This document shows positions 35,940 through 47,276 of a DNA stretch of 64,000 nucleotides, in pieces. The DNA lies in NCBI GenBank assembly GCA_028023455.1, contig JAQFVV010012395.1:3410001-3474000 (forward strand), given 5' to 3'. A program made the position numbers and the translations under genes. Under the pieces are notes generated by a model, which had not been told where the DNA came from, made no database searches, and worked only from the letters and a program-made list of their open reading frames with translations. The DNA is from Epiperipatus broadwayi (Eukaryota; Onychophora; Udeonychophora; Euonychophora; Peripatidae). Position 1 is the first letter of the stretch. Each line of letters begins with the position of its first letter.

Positions 35940-37960
35940 ACATGTTGGGGAAAGGAAAACAGATCCTAGACAAAGCTATCTAGTTCAAATAGGATCTGGG
36001 GTTTTTAGTGTGGTTAAGTTTCCCTGCTTAGCAGGGCTCTGGTGAGTCATCCAAATCTCAGAACAATGGGTGCACTCACCATTCTCAAAGGATATATGGT
36101 ATTCCTTGGAGTTTAATGGATGCTCATTTTGATACAGCCTCTTAACTTGAGTCTGGCTGTCAGACTTATCTTCTTAGAACCCAGAAACTCAGCTGTCCTA
36201 GGCCATGATGACTTGGCATCTAGAAGGTTGGTATACTTTCTCTGGGAGATCATGGGAAAATGGTGTATAGTCAATGGTCATAAGAAATTTGGCTGTTTCT
36301 TCTAAGGTCTGTATTTAACACCCCACCATCATCTGCTGTACTTGTATCAGCATATTGTTGTATGGTTCTTATTATTTGCATTTTAGTAAAAAATGCAGTC
36401 AAAGATCTCAAACAGACTTCCTGTCACATGAAGAACTGTGTATGTGTCTCCTCAATGCTTGACTCATAACTGCTCATTGAGAATGGCATGGTAGATGCCA
36501 TCCTGTCACTCCTCACTCCAAAATGTTTTTATCAGGGACACTGCATATTTGTCAAAAGTAATGGGTTTCTCTGTGCAGTATTCCCACCTTGAGCTAGCAT
36601 ACCCCTGTACTTATGTGTTGCAAGTATTATCTGATCCACTGGAGACACTCTCTAAAAGCAAAACAGTTTTCTTAAACTTTCAATGTGGTTTTCAAAATTT
36701 TCCCTTCACATCACTCTTGAATATCTTTACCTGAAAAAATTTGACTGAGTACATCTGGATATTTGGAGTTGGGTTTCAGTGGAATTCTTGTCACAGACTT
36801 CTCCTGAAATACTCCCAAGACTTGAACTTCCTCTCTTTGAAAGGGTTTGTTCACTCCATTCCATGGAGCTCAATATGGCAAGTCTCATCCTTCTGGATTA
36901 TTCTTACCTGGGTCCTTGGTCCCTTGCAAACAACTATTATCCCTTAATTGATCATCTACACTGGACTCTGAAGCATACCAGTGATATATTCCTGCTAATT
37001 TGAGTTATACTTAGACCTCCTTACTGGCTTGTCTGGTTTCTTCCATAACTCAGGCTGGTCCTATAGTACTAGAACTAACCCTTAAGATTTCCTTACTATT
37101 TTCTTCTACCTTGGTGGACAAAATAGCCATCATTAATTATCTCAGCTCTCTCCTTAGTATACATGGCTTCCTTGGGTGAATTGTCTTTAACTTCATATAG
37201 CTGTTCTTGCATCTCTTCATATGACTCTTAATGGTGTCTTCCTGCTCCTTCTGACACTTTGGTCCTTCCAAACTGCTATAGATATGAGATATGGCTCCTT
37301 CAAAGGACACTTCTTGCTTGGCTTACTTATCTCAGGTCAATATAATTTCCCCTTTCAATGTATGTATGGCCTCAGAGGTCTCCCTTTTATGATCTCCCAA
37401 GAGTTCTGTAAACTTAGCACATGCTTCTTCATAACCCCTCTGGCAGGCTATGCTCAACCCTTCCATTTTATTTTCTAAGGCCAAGAATTTTTTTCCATTT
37501 TTCATTTCCCAGTCCTTTTTTCGCTCTCTTCTTTTGTCTCCCTTTCATTAATTTTGGATATCTCTTCTGTCTAATCTATCTCCTACATATAGCTGACAAT
37601 ATTTCTTTCCTTTTTCTTTTCTTCTCTTTTTGTGCCTCATCCTTTTGCTTTTTAAACAAGACTGACAATAACTCCTGCACACCTATCAATAACTCCCTTT
37701 TTGGTCCTTGCTCCTGCATCATATTTGATGACTCATTATCAGGGCACTCACTAGGCTCATTTTCAGGGCACTGAATAGTGCTTGGTTCCCCTTCTACCTC
37801 CCCCTCTATACTGCTACTATACATGTTCTCTCCAAAGATCTGAGCATCTTTTCTTTACTTTTGGCTTTTTTCTCTGGCTTCCCTTCCATAATATCACTCC
37901 CTTCTCCTACTATCTCCTCTTCCATACAGCTATCTATTTGATTTGATTTCAAATTTAAAT
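35940..37960 (-). pseudogene. Gag-like relic of the probable LTR element
   Basis: About 2 kb with clearly higher G/C than its flanks and coding-like reading only on the reverse strand, in pieces. First piece: MEGKPEKKAKSKEKMLRSLE (about 37890-37830), then an acidic/basic stretch (37824-37576) with EGEPSTIQCPENEPSE, a Leu-rich block and a KKQKDEAQKEKKRKRKE run, then KMEGLSIACQRGYEEACAKF. Further on, KTFWSEE.QDGIYHAILNEQ (about 36535-36475) matches RTFWSEARQDGILYKISHE in the relic at 48.15 kb and resembles a capsid block found in some Gypsy-type Gags. Many stops and frameshifts. No protease, RT or integrase trace was recognised before 35940. The forward-strand frames across this block are antisense shadows. 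Confidence 0.55.
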
Positions 37961-37964
37961 TGTT

Positions 37965-38390
37965 CTATATTAAAATAGCTGGTCTATACTCTCTTGTAAT
38001 GGCAAATTTGTCATCTCCCCAAACATGAAAAATGGTTCATAAAGTTAATGCCCTGTCATTAAAATTTATATTTTTTATCTAGTCTTAGTCCTTAGTGCTT
38101 ACATACTTATGTTTTTCATTAACATATAACCAATAAAAAAGGGGAAATTTTTTTTTACCAAACATCTCAGTCCATAGCCATTATTTTATATAATTTTTAT
38201 TTTATTAATTTATGATTGCTACGATCAGTGACTTTTGAAATTTTGACTCAATTTACATACTCATATATATATAATCTTGCCTAATTATTCATGTATTCAC
38301 AATTCCATTCAATTTCCAAATTTCAAACAAAAATGTTTAATGGTGGGCCCTATATATTTCTCTCTCTGATAATGAATTTAGGTGAGGATA
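37965..38390. other. Leader-like spacer next to the right 3-kb repeat
   Basis: Lies between the gag relic and the right repeat, where a primer-binding site and leader belong for a reverse-strand element. No clear tRNA-complementary site starting TGG was found directly at the boundary. Confidence 0.3.
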
Positions 38391-39706
38391 TGTAACAGTC
38401 ATATTTGTTCATTCACACAAAGCGAATCAAGAGTTTTGGCAAATTATCCCAAATCTGATTGAGGTCAGGGGTTGAGACCTCAAATCAGATTGCACCTCAG
38501 TTCCTTCACCAATGCTCCTTGATTTACTACCTTATGGGTTACAGATATGAGACTACCTGCAGACTCTCTTTGTTTGCATGCTTGCAGTAGCAAAGAGTAG
38601 TGTGAGATTCAGGGAATTTACGAATAAATTATTAATAACAACTAAACACATACACATGGCTGGATAGATAATGCATATATTAGTTAACAATAAACTAGAT
38701 TTGGATCAGATTTTGGAACGAGTTGCTAATAACACACCAGCATAAAATGGAAGTGCATTGGGATTTATATACAAAGGTGTTTTTACAATGATAAGAAATG
38801 TTAAATACCAAGTTATCATCTTTATGCACTTGAAATTATTTAATTTTAAGTTATGACAATTAATATCTGCAGTCTAATCATGCCAGAATTATGCTATGCC
38901 ATTCCTATGAGGTTTACAAAGAGTTAATTATTAAAATAATGATAACTGACAAAATATACTTACTTATTAAAATTACATATTGAGCAATAAGGTACTTTCT
39001 ATGTTGATCATCTCATATGAACTAGATCAGAAATTCAGATCCACACTGAAGTAAATATTATGGAGGGCAAACTGGCAATTTACATAACTTCTGAGACTAT
39101 GGCAACTACCTTAACTAATTGAGGGTTGTGGCCTGAATGTGTGATTATTCATGGGATTCAGTATGTACCAATAGGTTCCCATAGATCGTATAACTTGCTA
39201 TCATTAAATTTAACATTTAGTTTGGGTGATCAGAGCAGCTTAATATACAGTTTTGGGCCCTCATGTTTCAGTTCTAAAAGAGAGCTGTCTGAAATAAAAA
39301 TAATGGGATGACCCTTAAAACCTAAGCCCATTGTAATAAGAAAATACATATAGCAAGGCATATTTGCACATATGTGCTTTATAAGGACATTTTCATAATG
39401 CAGTCTCAAATATTAAATTAATATTAAAATTAATAAAGCGCTAATCTATAGGTTCTGTCTGTGAAACTACTATATGCTAGTTTGTAAATTAGCATACTTA
39501 AAACATACTAAAAGAGTTAATTAAAGTGATATAGTTTACTAATTAAATCTATATAGTTTATAATAATAAACTAAGGAGGGGTAAAGCATATTTGGGATTT
39601 AACTAAATTATTTATAATATGCTTTCAAATATCATTCTTGCCATTAATTAACTAGATATAATTTATTAACATGCAAACCTGAATAATGATAAGCTAAACA
39701 TAATAA

Positions 39707-39710
<4 letters not shown>

Positions 39711-39740
<30 letters not shown>
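39711..39740. repeat. (TA)n microsatellite at the left edge of the satellite array
   Basis: Fifteen TA units directly abutting the inverted head of the array. A shorter TA run (42030-42040) borders the right edge, so the array sits inside a split TA tract. Confidence 0.9.
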
Positions 39741-39744
<4 letters not shown>

Positions 39745-39888
39745 CAAAAGATGGCGCTATACCAAAACCGCCGAACAAGTGTAAGATTTGTTTTACATAA
39801 ACGAAAAAAGAGTCAGAAATTTTTTCGTTTATGTAAAACAAATCTTACACTTGTTCGGCGGTTTTGGTATAGCGCCATCTTTTGAACA
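39741..39888. repeat. 69-bp palindrome at the head of the 418-bp array
   Basis: 39741-39809 is the perfect reverse complement of 39820-39888. The left arm is an inverted, truncated piece of the 418-bp unit; the right arm is the first forward unit. The centre is GAGTCAGAAA. The transcript would form a very stable hairpin; in DNA it could extrude as a cruciform. Perfect arms mean it is recent or homogenised. Confidence 0.95.
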
Positions 39889-40151
39889 TAAATAACAAGT
39901 GATAGCAGGTTACGTGATTAACTTGTTTTTGTTTTTTTCATAAATGTACCTTTAAAGTTTTCTTGCAATGATATATATTGTAGAGACTTTGATTATATGG
40001 TGATTCTGAACTGAGATCAGACCCATATAAATATCTGGCTTGCTAGGCTGAGTTTGAAGACTTTACCGGTCTAAAAAATTCACGCTTGCAATCTGATAGA
40101 AACGTTTTGCATAAACACTTGAGAGTCAGTGTTTTAGATCTAGTTTCTATA

Positions 40152-40220
40152 CTCTATCCCCCACTGAGGAGAGCAAACCAGCTTGAAATCAGCTGATCTG
40201 GGGGTGAGCAAATGAAAGAG
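40152..40220 (+). ncRNA. Hammerhead ribozyme 1 of 5, type I, intact
   Basis: Stem I: CCCCCA before the core pairs with TGGGGG after the cut; beyond an internal loop CTCT pairs with AGAG. Core box CTGAGGA (40164-40170). Stem II GAGC/GCTT (one G·T) around AAACCA. GAAA (40185-40188). Stem III is the loopless palindrome ATCAGCTGAT. Cleavage follows ATC, after 40198. All invariant core positions of the hammerhead are present. The loopless 5-bp stem III suggests that two adjacent ribozymes could pair as a dimer, as known for other animal type I hammerheads. Confidence 0.85.
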
Positions 40221-40569
40221 GTAGTTAATTTCTGACTCTTTTTTCATTTATGTAAAACAAATCTTACACTTGTTCGGCAGTTTTGGTATAGCGCCATCTT
40301 TTGAACATAAATAACAAGTGATAGCAGGTTACGTGATTAACTTGTTTTTGTTTTTTCATAAATGTACCTTTAAAGTTTTCTTGCAATGATATATATTGCA
40401 GAGACTTTGATTATATGGTGATTCTGAACTGAGATCAGACCCATATAAATATCTGGCTTGCTAGGCTGAGTTTGAAGACTTTACCGGTCTGAAAAATTCA
40501 TGCTTGCAATCTGATAGAAACGTTTTGCATAAACACTTGAGAGTCAGTGTTTTAGATCTAGTTTCTATA

Positions 40570-40638
40570 CTCTATCCCCCACTGAGGAGAGCAAACCAGC
40601 TTGAAATCAGCTGATCTGGGGGTGAGCAAATGAAAGAG
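40570..40638 (+). ncRNA. Hammerhead ribozyme 2 of 5, type I, intact
   Basis: Identical core and stems to the first copy: CTGAGGA at 40582-40588, cut predicted after 40616, exactly 418 bp from the previous site. Confidence 0.85.
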
Positions 40639-40987
40639 GTAGTTAATTTCTGACTCTTTTTTCGTTTATGTAAAACAAATCTTACACTTGTTTGGCGGTT
40701 TTGGTATAGCGCCATCTTTTGAACATAAATAACAAGTGATAGCAGGTTACGTGATTAACTTGTTTTTGTTTTTTCATAAATGTACCTTTAAAGTTTTCTT
40801 GCAATGATATATATTGCAGAGACTTTGATTATATGGTGATTCTGAACTGAGATCAGACCCATATAAATATCTGGCTTGCTAGGCTGAGTTTGAAGACTTT
40901 ACCGGTCTGAAAAATTCACGCTTGCAATCTGATAGAAACGTTTTGCATAAACACTTGAGAGTCAGTGTTTTAGATCTAGTTTCTATA

Positions 40988-41056
40988 CTCTATCCCCCAC
41001 TGAGGAGAGCAAACCAGCTTGAAATCAGCTGATCTGGGGGTGAGCAAATGAAAGAG
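40988..41056 (+). ncRNA. Hammerhead ribozyme 3 of 5, type I, intact
   Basis: CTGAGGA at 41000-41006, cut predicted after 41034. All pairings preserved. Confidence 0.85.
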
Positions 41057-41405
41057 GTAGTTAATTTCTGACTCTTTTTTCGTTTATGTAAAACAAATCT
41101 TACACTTGTTCGGCGGTTTAGGTATAGCGCCATCTTTTGAACATAAATAACAAGTGATAGCAGGTTATGTGATTAACTTGTTTTTGTTTTTTCATAAATG
41201 TACCTTTAAAGTTTTCTTGCAATGATATATATTGCAGAGACTTTGATTATATGGTGATTCTGAACTGAGATCAGACCCATATAAATATCTGGCTTGCTAG
41301 GCTGAGTTTGAAGACTTTACCGGTCTGAAAAATTCATGCTTGCAATCTGATAGAAACGTTTTGCATAAACACTTGAGAGTCAGTGTTTTAGATCTAGTTT
41401 CTATA

Positions 41406-41474
41406 CTCTATCCCCCACTGAGGAGAGCAAACCAGCTTGAAATCAGCTGATCTGGGGGTGAGCAAATGAAAGAG
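41406..41474 (+). ncRNA. Hammerhead ribozyme 4 of 5, type I, intact
   Basis: CTGAGGA at 41418-41424, cut predicted after 41452. All pairings preserved. Confidence 0.85.
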
Positions 41475-41823
41475 GTAGTTAATTTCTGACTCTTTTTTCG
41501 TTTATGTAAAACAAATCTTACACTTGTTCGGCGGTTTTGGTATAGCGCCATCTTTTGAACATAAATAACAAGTGATAGCAGGTTACGTGATTAACTTGTT
41601 TTTGTTTTTTCATAAATGTACCTTTAAAGTTTTCTTGCAATGATATATATTGCAGAGACTTTGATTATATGGTGATTCTGAACTGAGATCAGACCCATAT
41701 AAATATCTGGCTTGCTAGGCTGAGTTTGAAGACTTTACCGGTCTGAAAAATTCACGCTTGCAATCTGATAGAAACGTTTTGCATAAACACTTGAGAGTCA
41801 GTGTTTTAGATCTAGTTTCTATA

Positions 41824-41891
41824 CTCTATCCCCACTGAGGAGAGCAAACCAGCTTGAAATCAGCTGATCTGGGGGTGAGCAAATGAAAGAG
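41824..41891 (+). ncRNA. Hammerhead ribozyme 5 of 5, type I, stem I one base shorter
   Basis: CTGAGGA at 41835-41841, cut predicted after 41869. One C is missing from the C-run, so stem I is CCCCA/TGGGG, 5 bp in place of 6; the core is unchanged. This deletion gives the 417-bp spacing of the last unit. Confidence 0.8.
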
Positions 41892-43499
41892 GTAGTTAAT
41901 TTCTGACTCTTTTTTCGTTTATGTAAAACAAATCTTACACTTGTTCGGCGGTTTTGGTATAGCGCCATCTTTTGAACATAAATAACAAGTGATAGCAGGT
42001 TATGTGATTAACTTGTTTTTGTTTTTTCATATATATATAATAGTTTGCATAATGGAGATTTATGGGTGCACTGAATAGCAGCATAAATTCATTACGGGAA
42101 AGCTTCTAATCACCTCTCTAATATTATTAATCTTAATAATCTCTGTTTTGAGACTTGGCATATCATACATGAATGAAATACCCAATATAAAATAAAATAA
42201 AATAGGCATAATTGCAAATTAGGATAGTGTAGACATAATGCTATAATAACTGATTACAGTTATTATGTTAAGAGAATTATTAATTATAAATATTCATTTA
42301 ATATGCAAGATTCTTACAATTATTATTATTAAATTAAAGTTACATTATGTTTATTATATGGTTTCAATTACAGAGTTTAGTAATTAATAAATCATTTAAG
42401 TTTATAAATTTATGAACGTTCAACATGATAGCTAGCTTTAGATTATTTAAACAGTTTAATTCAGAATTTAATTTTAAAGAACTCTGCAGAAATTTTTTAC
42501 CAATCTTCTTCTAACTGATGTGTCTTCATAGTGTTTGGCACTGATATTCTCTGTTGGGGTGGCTTGTCTGATGTCTTCTTGGCAGGCTGTTGGTCTCAAA
42601 CTTCATCATCCTGGACCAATCTTCTGAAGGGAAGATAGGAAGCTGGTTACCTCCTAGCCAATGGTTTTCATTATAAAATTGGGCATAGCCTTCAGCAGCA
42701 ATGCATTACAAAATTAAAGAGGGTGAACCTTAATGCTTGATTTTCATTTTTTTTATGTCAATGCTTTTACTCCCCTCTGCAAAACCATGAAGTTGTTTAC
42801 AGTTTTGAAGTTTTTAATCTTGTGTTTTAACATCTCTATTAAAATGAGAGAAGACAAAAGTGATACCTAAGTTATTCATAAAATAGTGCAGCTTAACTGC
42901 CTTTTTTGTCTTAAATCTAATGTAGAATTTATTTAAAAATTATGTTCTTGATTCTTCTTACACAAATTAAACCAATTGTGGGTGACATAAGATAATTTTC
43001 AAGAATCTGACAATCGTGCTAAAAGGAGATTTTAAGTTTTGTAAACATTTTTTTAATATATGTTTTGGTCATCTCTGGGAAATGGGGAAATTTATATGCG
43101 AATAAAAGTAAATTTGTACTTAAATTTTATAACAACTTAAAGATAAAATAATTTAAATCGCATTGCACTGTTTGTAAAATCATCCCCTTGCAGCTTCATT
43201 TGCATATATATGTAGGTGTGCTTAACACATACAACAATGTTTACACAACTTACTTTAATATTTTAATTTATAATTGATTTCACGTATTACAATTATACAC
43301 ATATGGACATTAATATCTGTGAATGCAAATATACAAATACATGCACATACACATAAATATATGCTATTATTCATTAAAATACATTATTGTATGATAATGT
43401 ACATGGATTTGGATGGGTTTGAATTAGGGAAAGAATACTACTATGGGACCTAGTAGGTGAAATAGGATGATAGACCAACAATGCCATTTCAATATACCT

Positions 43500-44900
43500 G
43501 ATCGTTTTTAAAATCAATTGTTTTTTCATTACTTCTTCTAACTTTTTACAGTCTAATAATACTCATTTAATATTAAATAAATATTCAATGTATGCAATAT
43601 TCCTTCACTTGAAAGTTGTCTGCATTTACAAATATCTTAAATAAAAGGTTATTGTTACATAACAACCTGGGTCCACAATCAATGGTTTTTAGCAACCTCT
43701 GCATTTGGTCATCAACTGTTTTCTTGGCTGGTAATTTTACAGCCTCCTGAGAATAAAAGTCATAATTTAGTTTTGATTCTTATGATTTGTAAATGTTTAA
43801 TAATAATAAAAAATCATGCACATTAATTCTGCTTTCAATAAATTCAACTCAGGTTTTTGTTAAAAACTATCAACCATTTGAAAAGAAAGACCATAGTGTT
43901 TTTGGTCAAACTCAGAGATAAAAAGCCAATAAACTCACTTAAATTGGCAAGAATCCCATTCCTGTTTGTTTATCACATGAACAATCACATAATTATAACA
44001 GTTACAGTAGTAAGAAAGAATGGACCTAAAAATTTCTTCTACTCAGTATATTTATTATAATTTAAATGTTATTACATATAGTATTTTTTTCGGTGTAACA
44101 TTAATTTATACACACATTCTTTTATCTCACAGAACATATAACAAAATATCCATAGAAGTGCTATCTTGAGAACCAGCAACCCCTAAATTCAAACCCCACA
44201 GATTTACACTTCTAATTTTTCAGGCTAGCATCACATCAAAAAAATTGAATTTTATATATAATTTAATTTATGTATTACTTATTATCTATGCAACATGAAA
44301 CAATGATTTGTATATACATCCCTATCTTTTAATATTTAAATTCAGATTTATAATCACCTCCCCCCTTTCACCAAAAATATGATTGTCACACTATGCCTAT
44401 TTTAAGCATGAAAGTTATAAGCTATAATAATAATTGCCACCATAATTATGAAAAGTAATGATTCTTTAAATTTTAAGTACAAAATTTATTCAACAAATTT
44501 GGCAAAGAATAAATAAATTAAACAAGACAGAGATCACTTTATCTTTTAAAAATGGTTGCTATTTATATAGTCTCTGTAATTGTAATTAAAAATTTTGATG
44601 CTTTATCGCTAAAGAAATATAATAAACAAATATGCAGGACATATAATAGAGCAAAGCTTTTATAAATTTAATTAAGCCTGATGTACTTAGCATGCTTTTG
44701 ACTTGGAAAAGTCATAATTATAGCAGTGATTTTGATGGAAGTGTGTGTGTATATATATTATAAGCAAGCAAATTTACATAATACTTGCATTTAAGGCTAT
44801 ATAGGTTGGCTAAGTCTTTTTTTGTTGGAAAGTGGAATGCAGGACTCCCTTTTGTTAATGGTGTGTTTGTCCTAAATGCAAAAATTATGTAAATTAGCCT
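43500..44900. other. AT-rich DNA, no gene seen
   Basis: A T-arm-like phrase (reverse strand GGGGTTTGAATTTAGGGG, about 44184-44201) may be a SINE remnant, but no A box was found. The 67-residue frame at 43857-44060 has no recognisable domain. Confidence 0.35.
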
Positions 44901-45249
44901 GTACACAATATTAAACAGGATACTTTATTTACTTCAAAAGCTCCATGTGAAATTTAAAATGACTTTTGTATTTTTTTTTCTAAAAGAGTAATATCAAAGT
45001 TTTATATTTTATTATTTTATGTATTAAGAGTACAGAATATAACACACATACTCATTTATTTCCCTTTTGTGATTTTTTTATTTTATTTTATTAAATTGTA
45101 TTTTAAAATCTCTTTTCTTGGATTTTGTTTTGTAAAACATTCTAATTTAAAAATTCTAATCTTTTTGAAAAAGTTTTTAGTTTTACAAGAAAAGTTAATT
45201 GCATTCTTGTGCTTTTATTTTAATTATAATCTATTGAAAATTTATTTTT

Positions 45250-45560
45250 AAAAGTGGAGATTTAATGTTATATTAATCAATTTTTGTATAAGATAATCCC
45301 TGATCAGAATTTTTGATTAAGATTGGGCGTGAGATAGAGATTTTCCCTGGGCTAAAACTTTTAATTAAGAGTAAGAAAGATTACACCAGAGATAAGAGAG
45401 CATATAAATGGGCCCCAAATTTTGGACTGACTATTTTTGGCATGACCTAGATTATTCGAAGGGAGAAGAATATTGATTCAGCTTCTTGTTTTTCTCTTGT
45501 TCATTAGTATTACACAGTTATATTAGCCTGGGGAGATTCTGCTGAAGATAAAAGTACTGA
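45250..45560 (+). promoter_or_regulatory. LTR-like promoter region upstream of a gag relic
   Basis: A less AT-rich block with a good TATA box (CATATAAATGGGCCCC, 45401-45416). The nearest coding trace is the plus-strand gag relic starting at 47277, so this is plausibly the U3/R region of a decayed 5' LTR. LTR ends were not located and no second copy was recognised. Confidence 0.35.
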
Positions 45561-47275
45561 CTTCTAATTGCAAGTACTGATCATCTCACCAGAATGCTAA
45601 AATTACAAGCTATGTGGAATATTATCTATAATATGTCCTGCCGAACATACCTAAAGATGGATTCCTGGTTCCAAGGTATTCCTTCCAATCATGTCATGAA
45701 AACCTAAATTAAAACATATCTGAAAGTATGCCTCTGCCATGAATAGATAAAGCTACCTGAATATTGATCTCAGAAATTTCTGGGTGCCCTCTTTGAAGGA
45801 CCCATTGGACTCTGCTTTACCATAAGGTAAAATATTTCTTATTCTTTCCAGGGTATAAATTGCTAATTAAAATCTCTGCTCAATCTAAAGAAAACTGTAA
45901 GCTACGTTTTTATATCTTATAATTATTATATGTTTTCTTTTATTAGCGAGATGTACAGTATATTTTAGTCTTAATATTATATAATTGTAATTTTGAATTG
46001 TGTTTTTGTTATACCTCAGGGCATGTACTTAGAGTTTTTTTGCTATTTAGTTTTATAGTTATATGTTTTACATTCTGAATAAATGCTTGGGCAGTTGTAA
46101 ATAATTTTCTTATTACTTACCTGTCTAATTTTGAGACACTTAATTATAGCAGCTTAGTTTATGGCCAATCGTTTGGTTGGTGATTCACTGGTTGAATATT
46201 CACCAGTTGAGTATTTCTATTTTCCTTAAATCAGAGATTTTATTTTCTCATATGTTAAAATTACTTATGCTGGAGTCTTTTGTAATATTTCTGTTTTCAT
46301 TATAAATTGGAAGTTCTGTATTCTTCCATGTTAAAGTACATACTTCATCTTATTCTCTTATCATATTTGCTCTTCTTGTGTATAAATCAATCTTAAGTAA
46401 TCTTAAATGTGATTATCATGAGCTGTTCCACAGACAAATTATGTCTCTAGTTTTAAGGTACTAGAGAATGCTCACCTGTGATGTTTCATTGCATTTCTTA
46501 CAAGATTATTTTAGTATTAAAAATCTTAAATGAATAAACCAGAATTGATTTGGTGAATCTTTATCTGAAGTAAAATATCTTTCCTCCTTTAAAAAACTCA
46601 ATGAGAGAATTAGCCTTGCTGCCAGAGCATTTAATGTGTTCTTTCTCTCATACATGCTTTGATAAAATTTGCTGAATATATGTCATCTTGTATATATCTC
46701 AATACCTGAATTAGTCTATGTAATATTAATAAAAAATTAAAATTTCCTTTATTAGCTAACATTTGTCCTAGTTTTATTTCTTGGTTGTCTGAACAATATA
46801 AATGAGCTCTTGCTCTCACTGGGTTTAGCCGGTACCAATCATCATCATCATTAAATTTTTTTGATCACAGTAAATTAAATGTTCCAGGTACCCAATGATC
46901 TTGTGGCATCCTCTGTGATCAAAAGAAGATGGAGTAACTGGTACATAGTATATTTGAATTTTCATGCTACCAACTTGGGGCTTTGAATTAAAACCCATGT
47001 GAAATTTTGTTCAAACAATTGAGAAATATTGCAGTGTAGATAGTAAGATTTAAGTAGCAGGAATCAGTTTGTGTTAGTTATAGTATGGATTGTTGGGGCA
47101 GTTTGGTGTAGGGAGTTCTTCTTTTTCATATAATATAAATAAATAAACAATTAAATAATGTGTTTTTTAGATTTATTTCTGAACATAGTGTTGAATAAAT
47201 AAATATGAAGAAGTTGTCCTGTTTTGTAAGACTGAAATTAAAAGTTTAAAATATATATAAATAGTGAATTTAATC
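45560..47275. other. Unassigned DNA between the promoter-like block and the gag relic
   Basis: May be the rest of an LTR and leader. It contains CGGTACCAATCATCATCATCA (46830-46850), like a short-period tail of a retroposon. No gene seen; the 62-residue reverse frame at 46631 has no support. Confidence 0.3.
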
Positions 47276-47276
47276 A

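Larger units (their letters stand above)
39741..42030 (+). mobile_element. Retrozyme-like array: 418-bp tandem units, each with a hammerhead ribozyme
   Basis: About 5.3 forward units follow an inverted 69-bp head. AGCGCCATCT recurs at 39871, 40290, 40708, 41126, 41544 and 41961, giving spacing of 419, 418, 418, 418 and 417 bp. Units are nearly identical, differing by scattered single bases (for example TTCACGC or TTCATGC). There is no ORF. Every complete unit has the same type I hammerhead about two thirds along. The unit also carries CAGACCCATATAAATAT and TTTTAGATCTAG upstream of the ribozyme. Known animal retrozymes are ORF-less tandem repeats of a few hundred bp with type I hammerheads, whose RNA is cut into unit-length pieces and can circularise; this array fits that description. 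It interrupts a 3-kb repeat at a TA tract. Mobility mechanism is inferred. Confidence 0.85.
38391..43495 (-). mobile_element. Right copy of the 3-kb direct repeat; probable 5' LTR, split by a satellite array
   Basis: Starts TGTAACAGTCATATTTG and ends CCATTTCA. Without the insertion at about 39711-42030 it is about 2.8 kb and collinear with 32615-35646. The copies differ by many substitutions and small gaps, so the element is old. The insertion point is a (TA)n tract that is short and uninterrupted in the left copy (33929-33941), which serves as an empty-site reference. Confidence 0.5.

Noticed and set aside
36120-37774. Several forward open frames in the G/C-richer block
   Set aside because: They have no recognisable domain and lie antisense to the gag-like relic, whose reverse-strand blocks match another relic at 48.1 kb.
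40921-40945. CTGATAGAAACG in each 418-bp unit as an alternative hammerhead core
   Set aside because: CTGATA runs directly into GAAA with no room for stem II, and no flanking stems pair; the CTGAGGA motif further on satisfies every requirement.
39741-42030. CRISPR array
   Set aside because: Units are 418 bp and directly abutting with no variable spacers; the context is an animal genome.
44160-44215. tRNA-like T arm on the reverse strand
   Set aside because: GGTTTGAAT alone is not enough; no A box or cloverleaf found.
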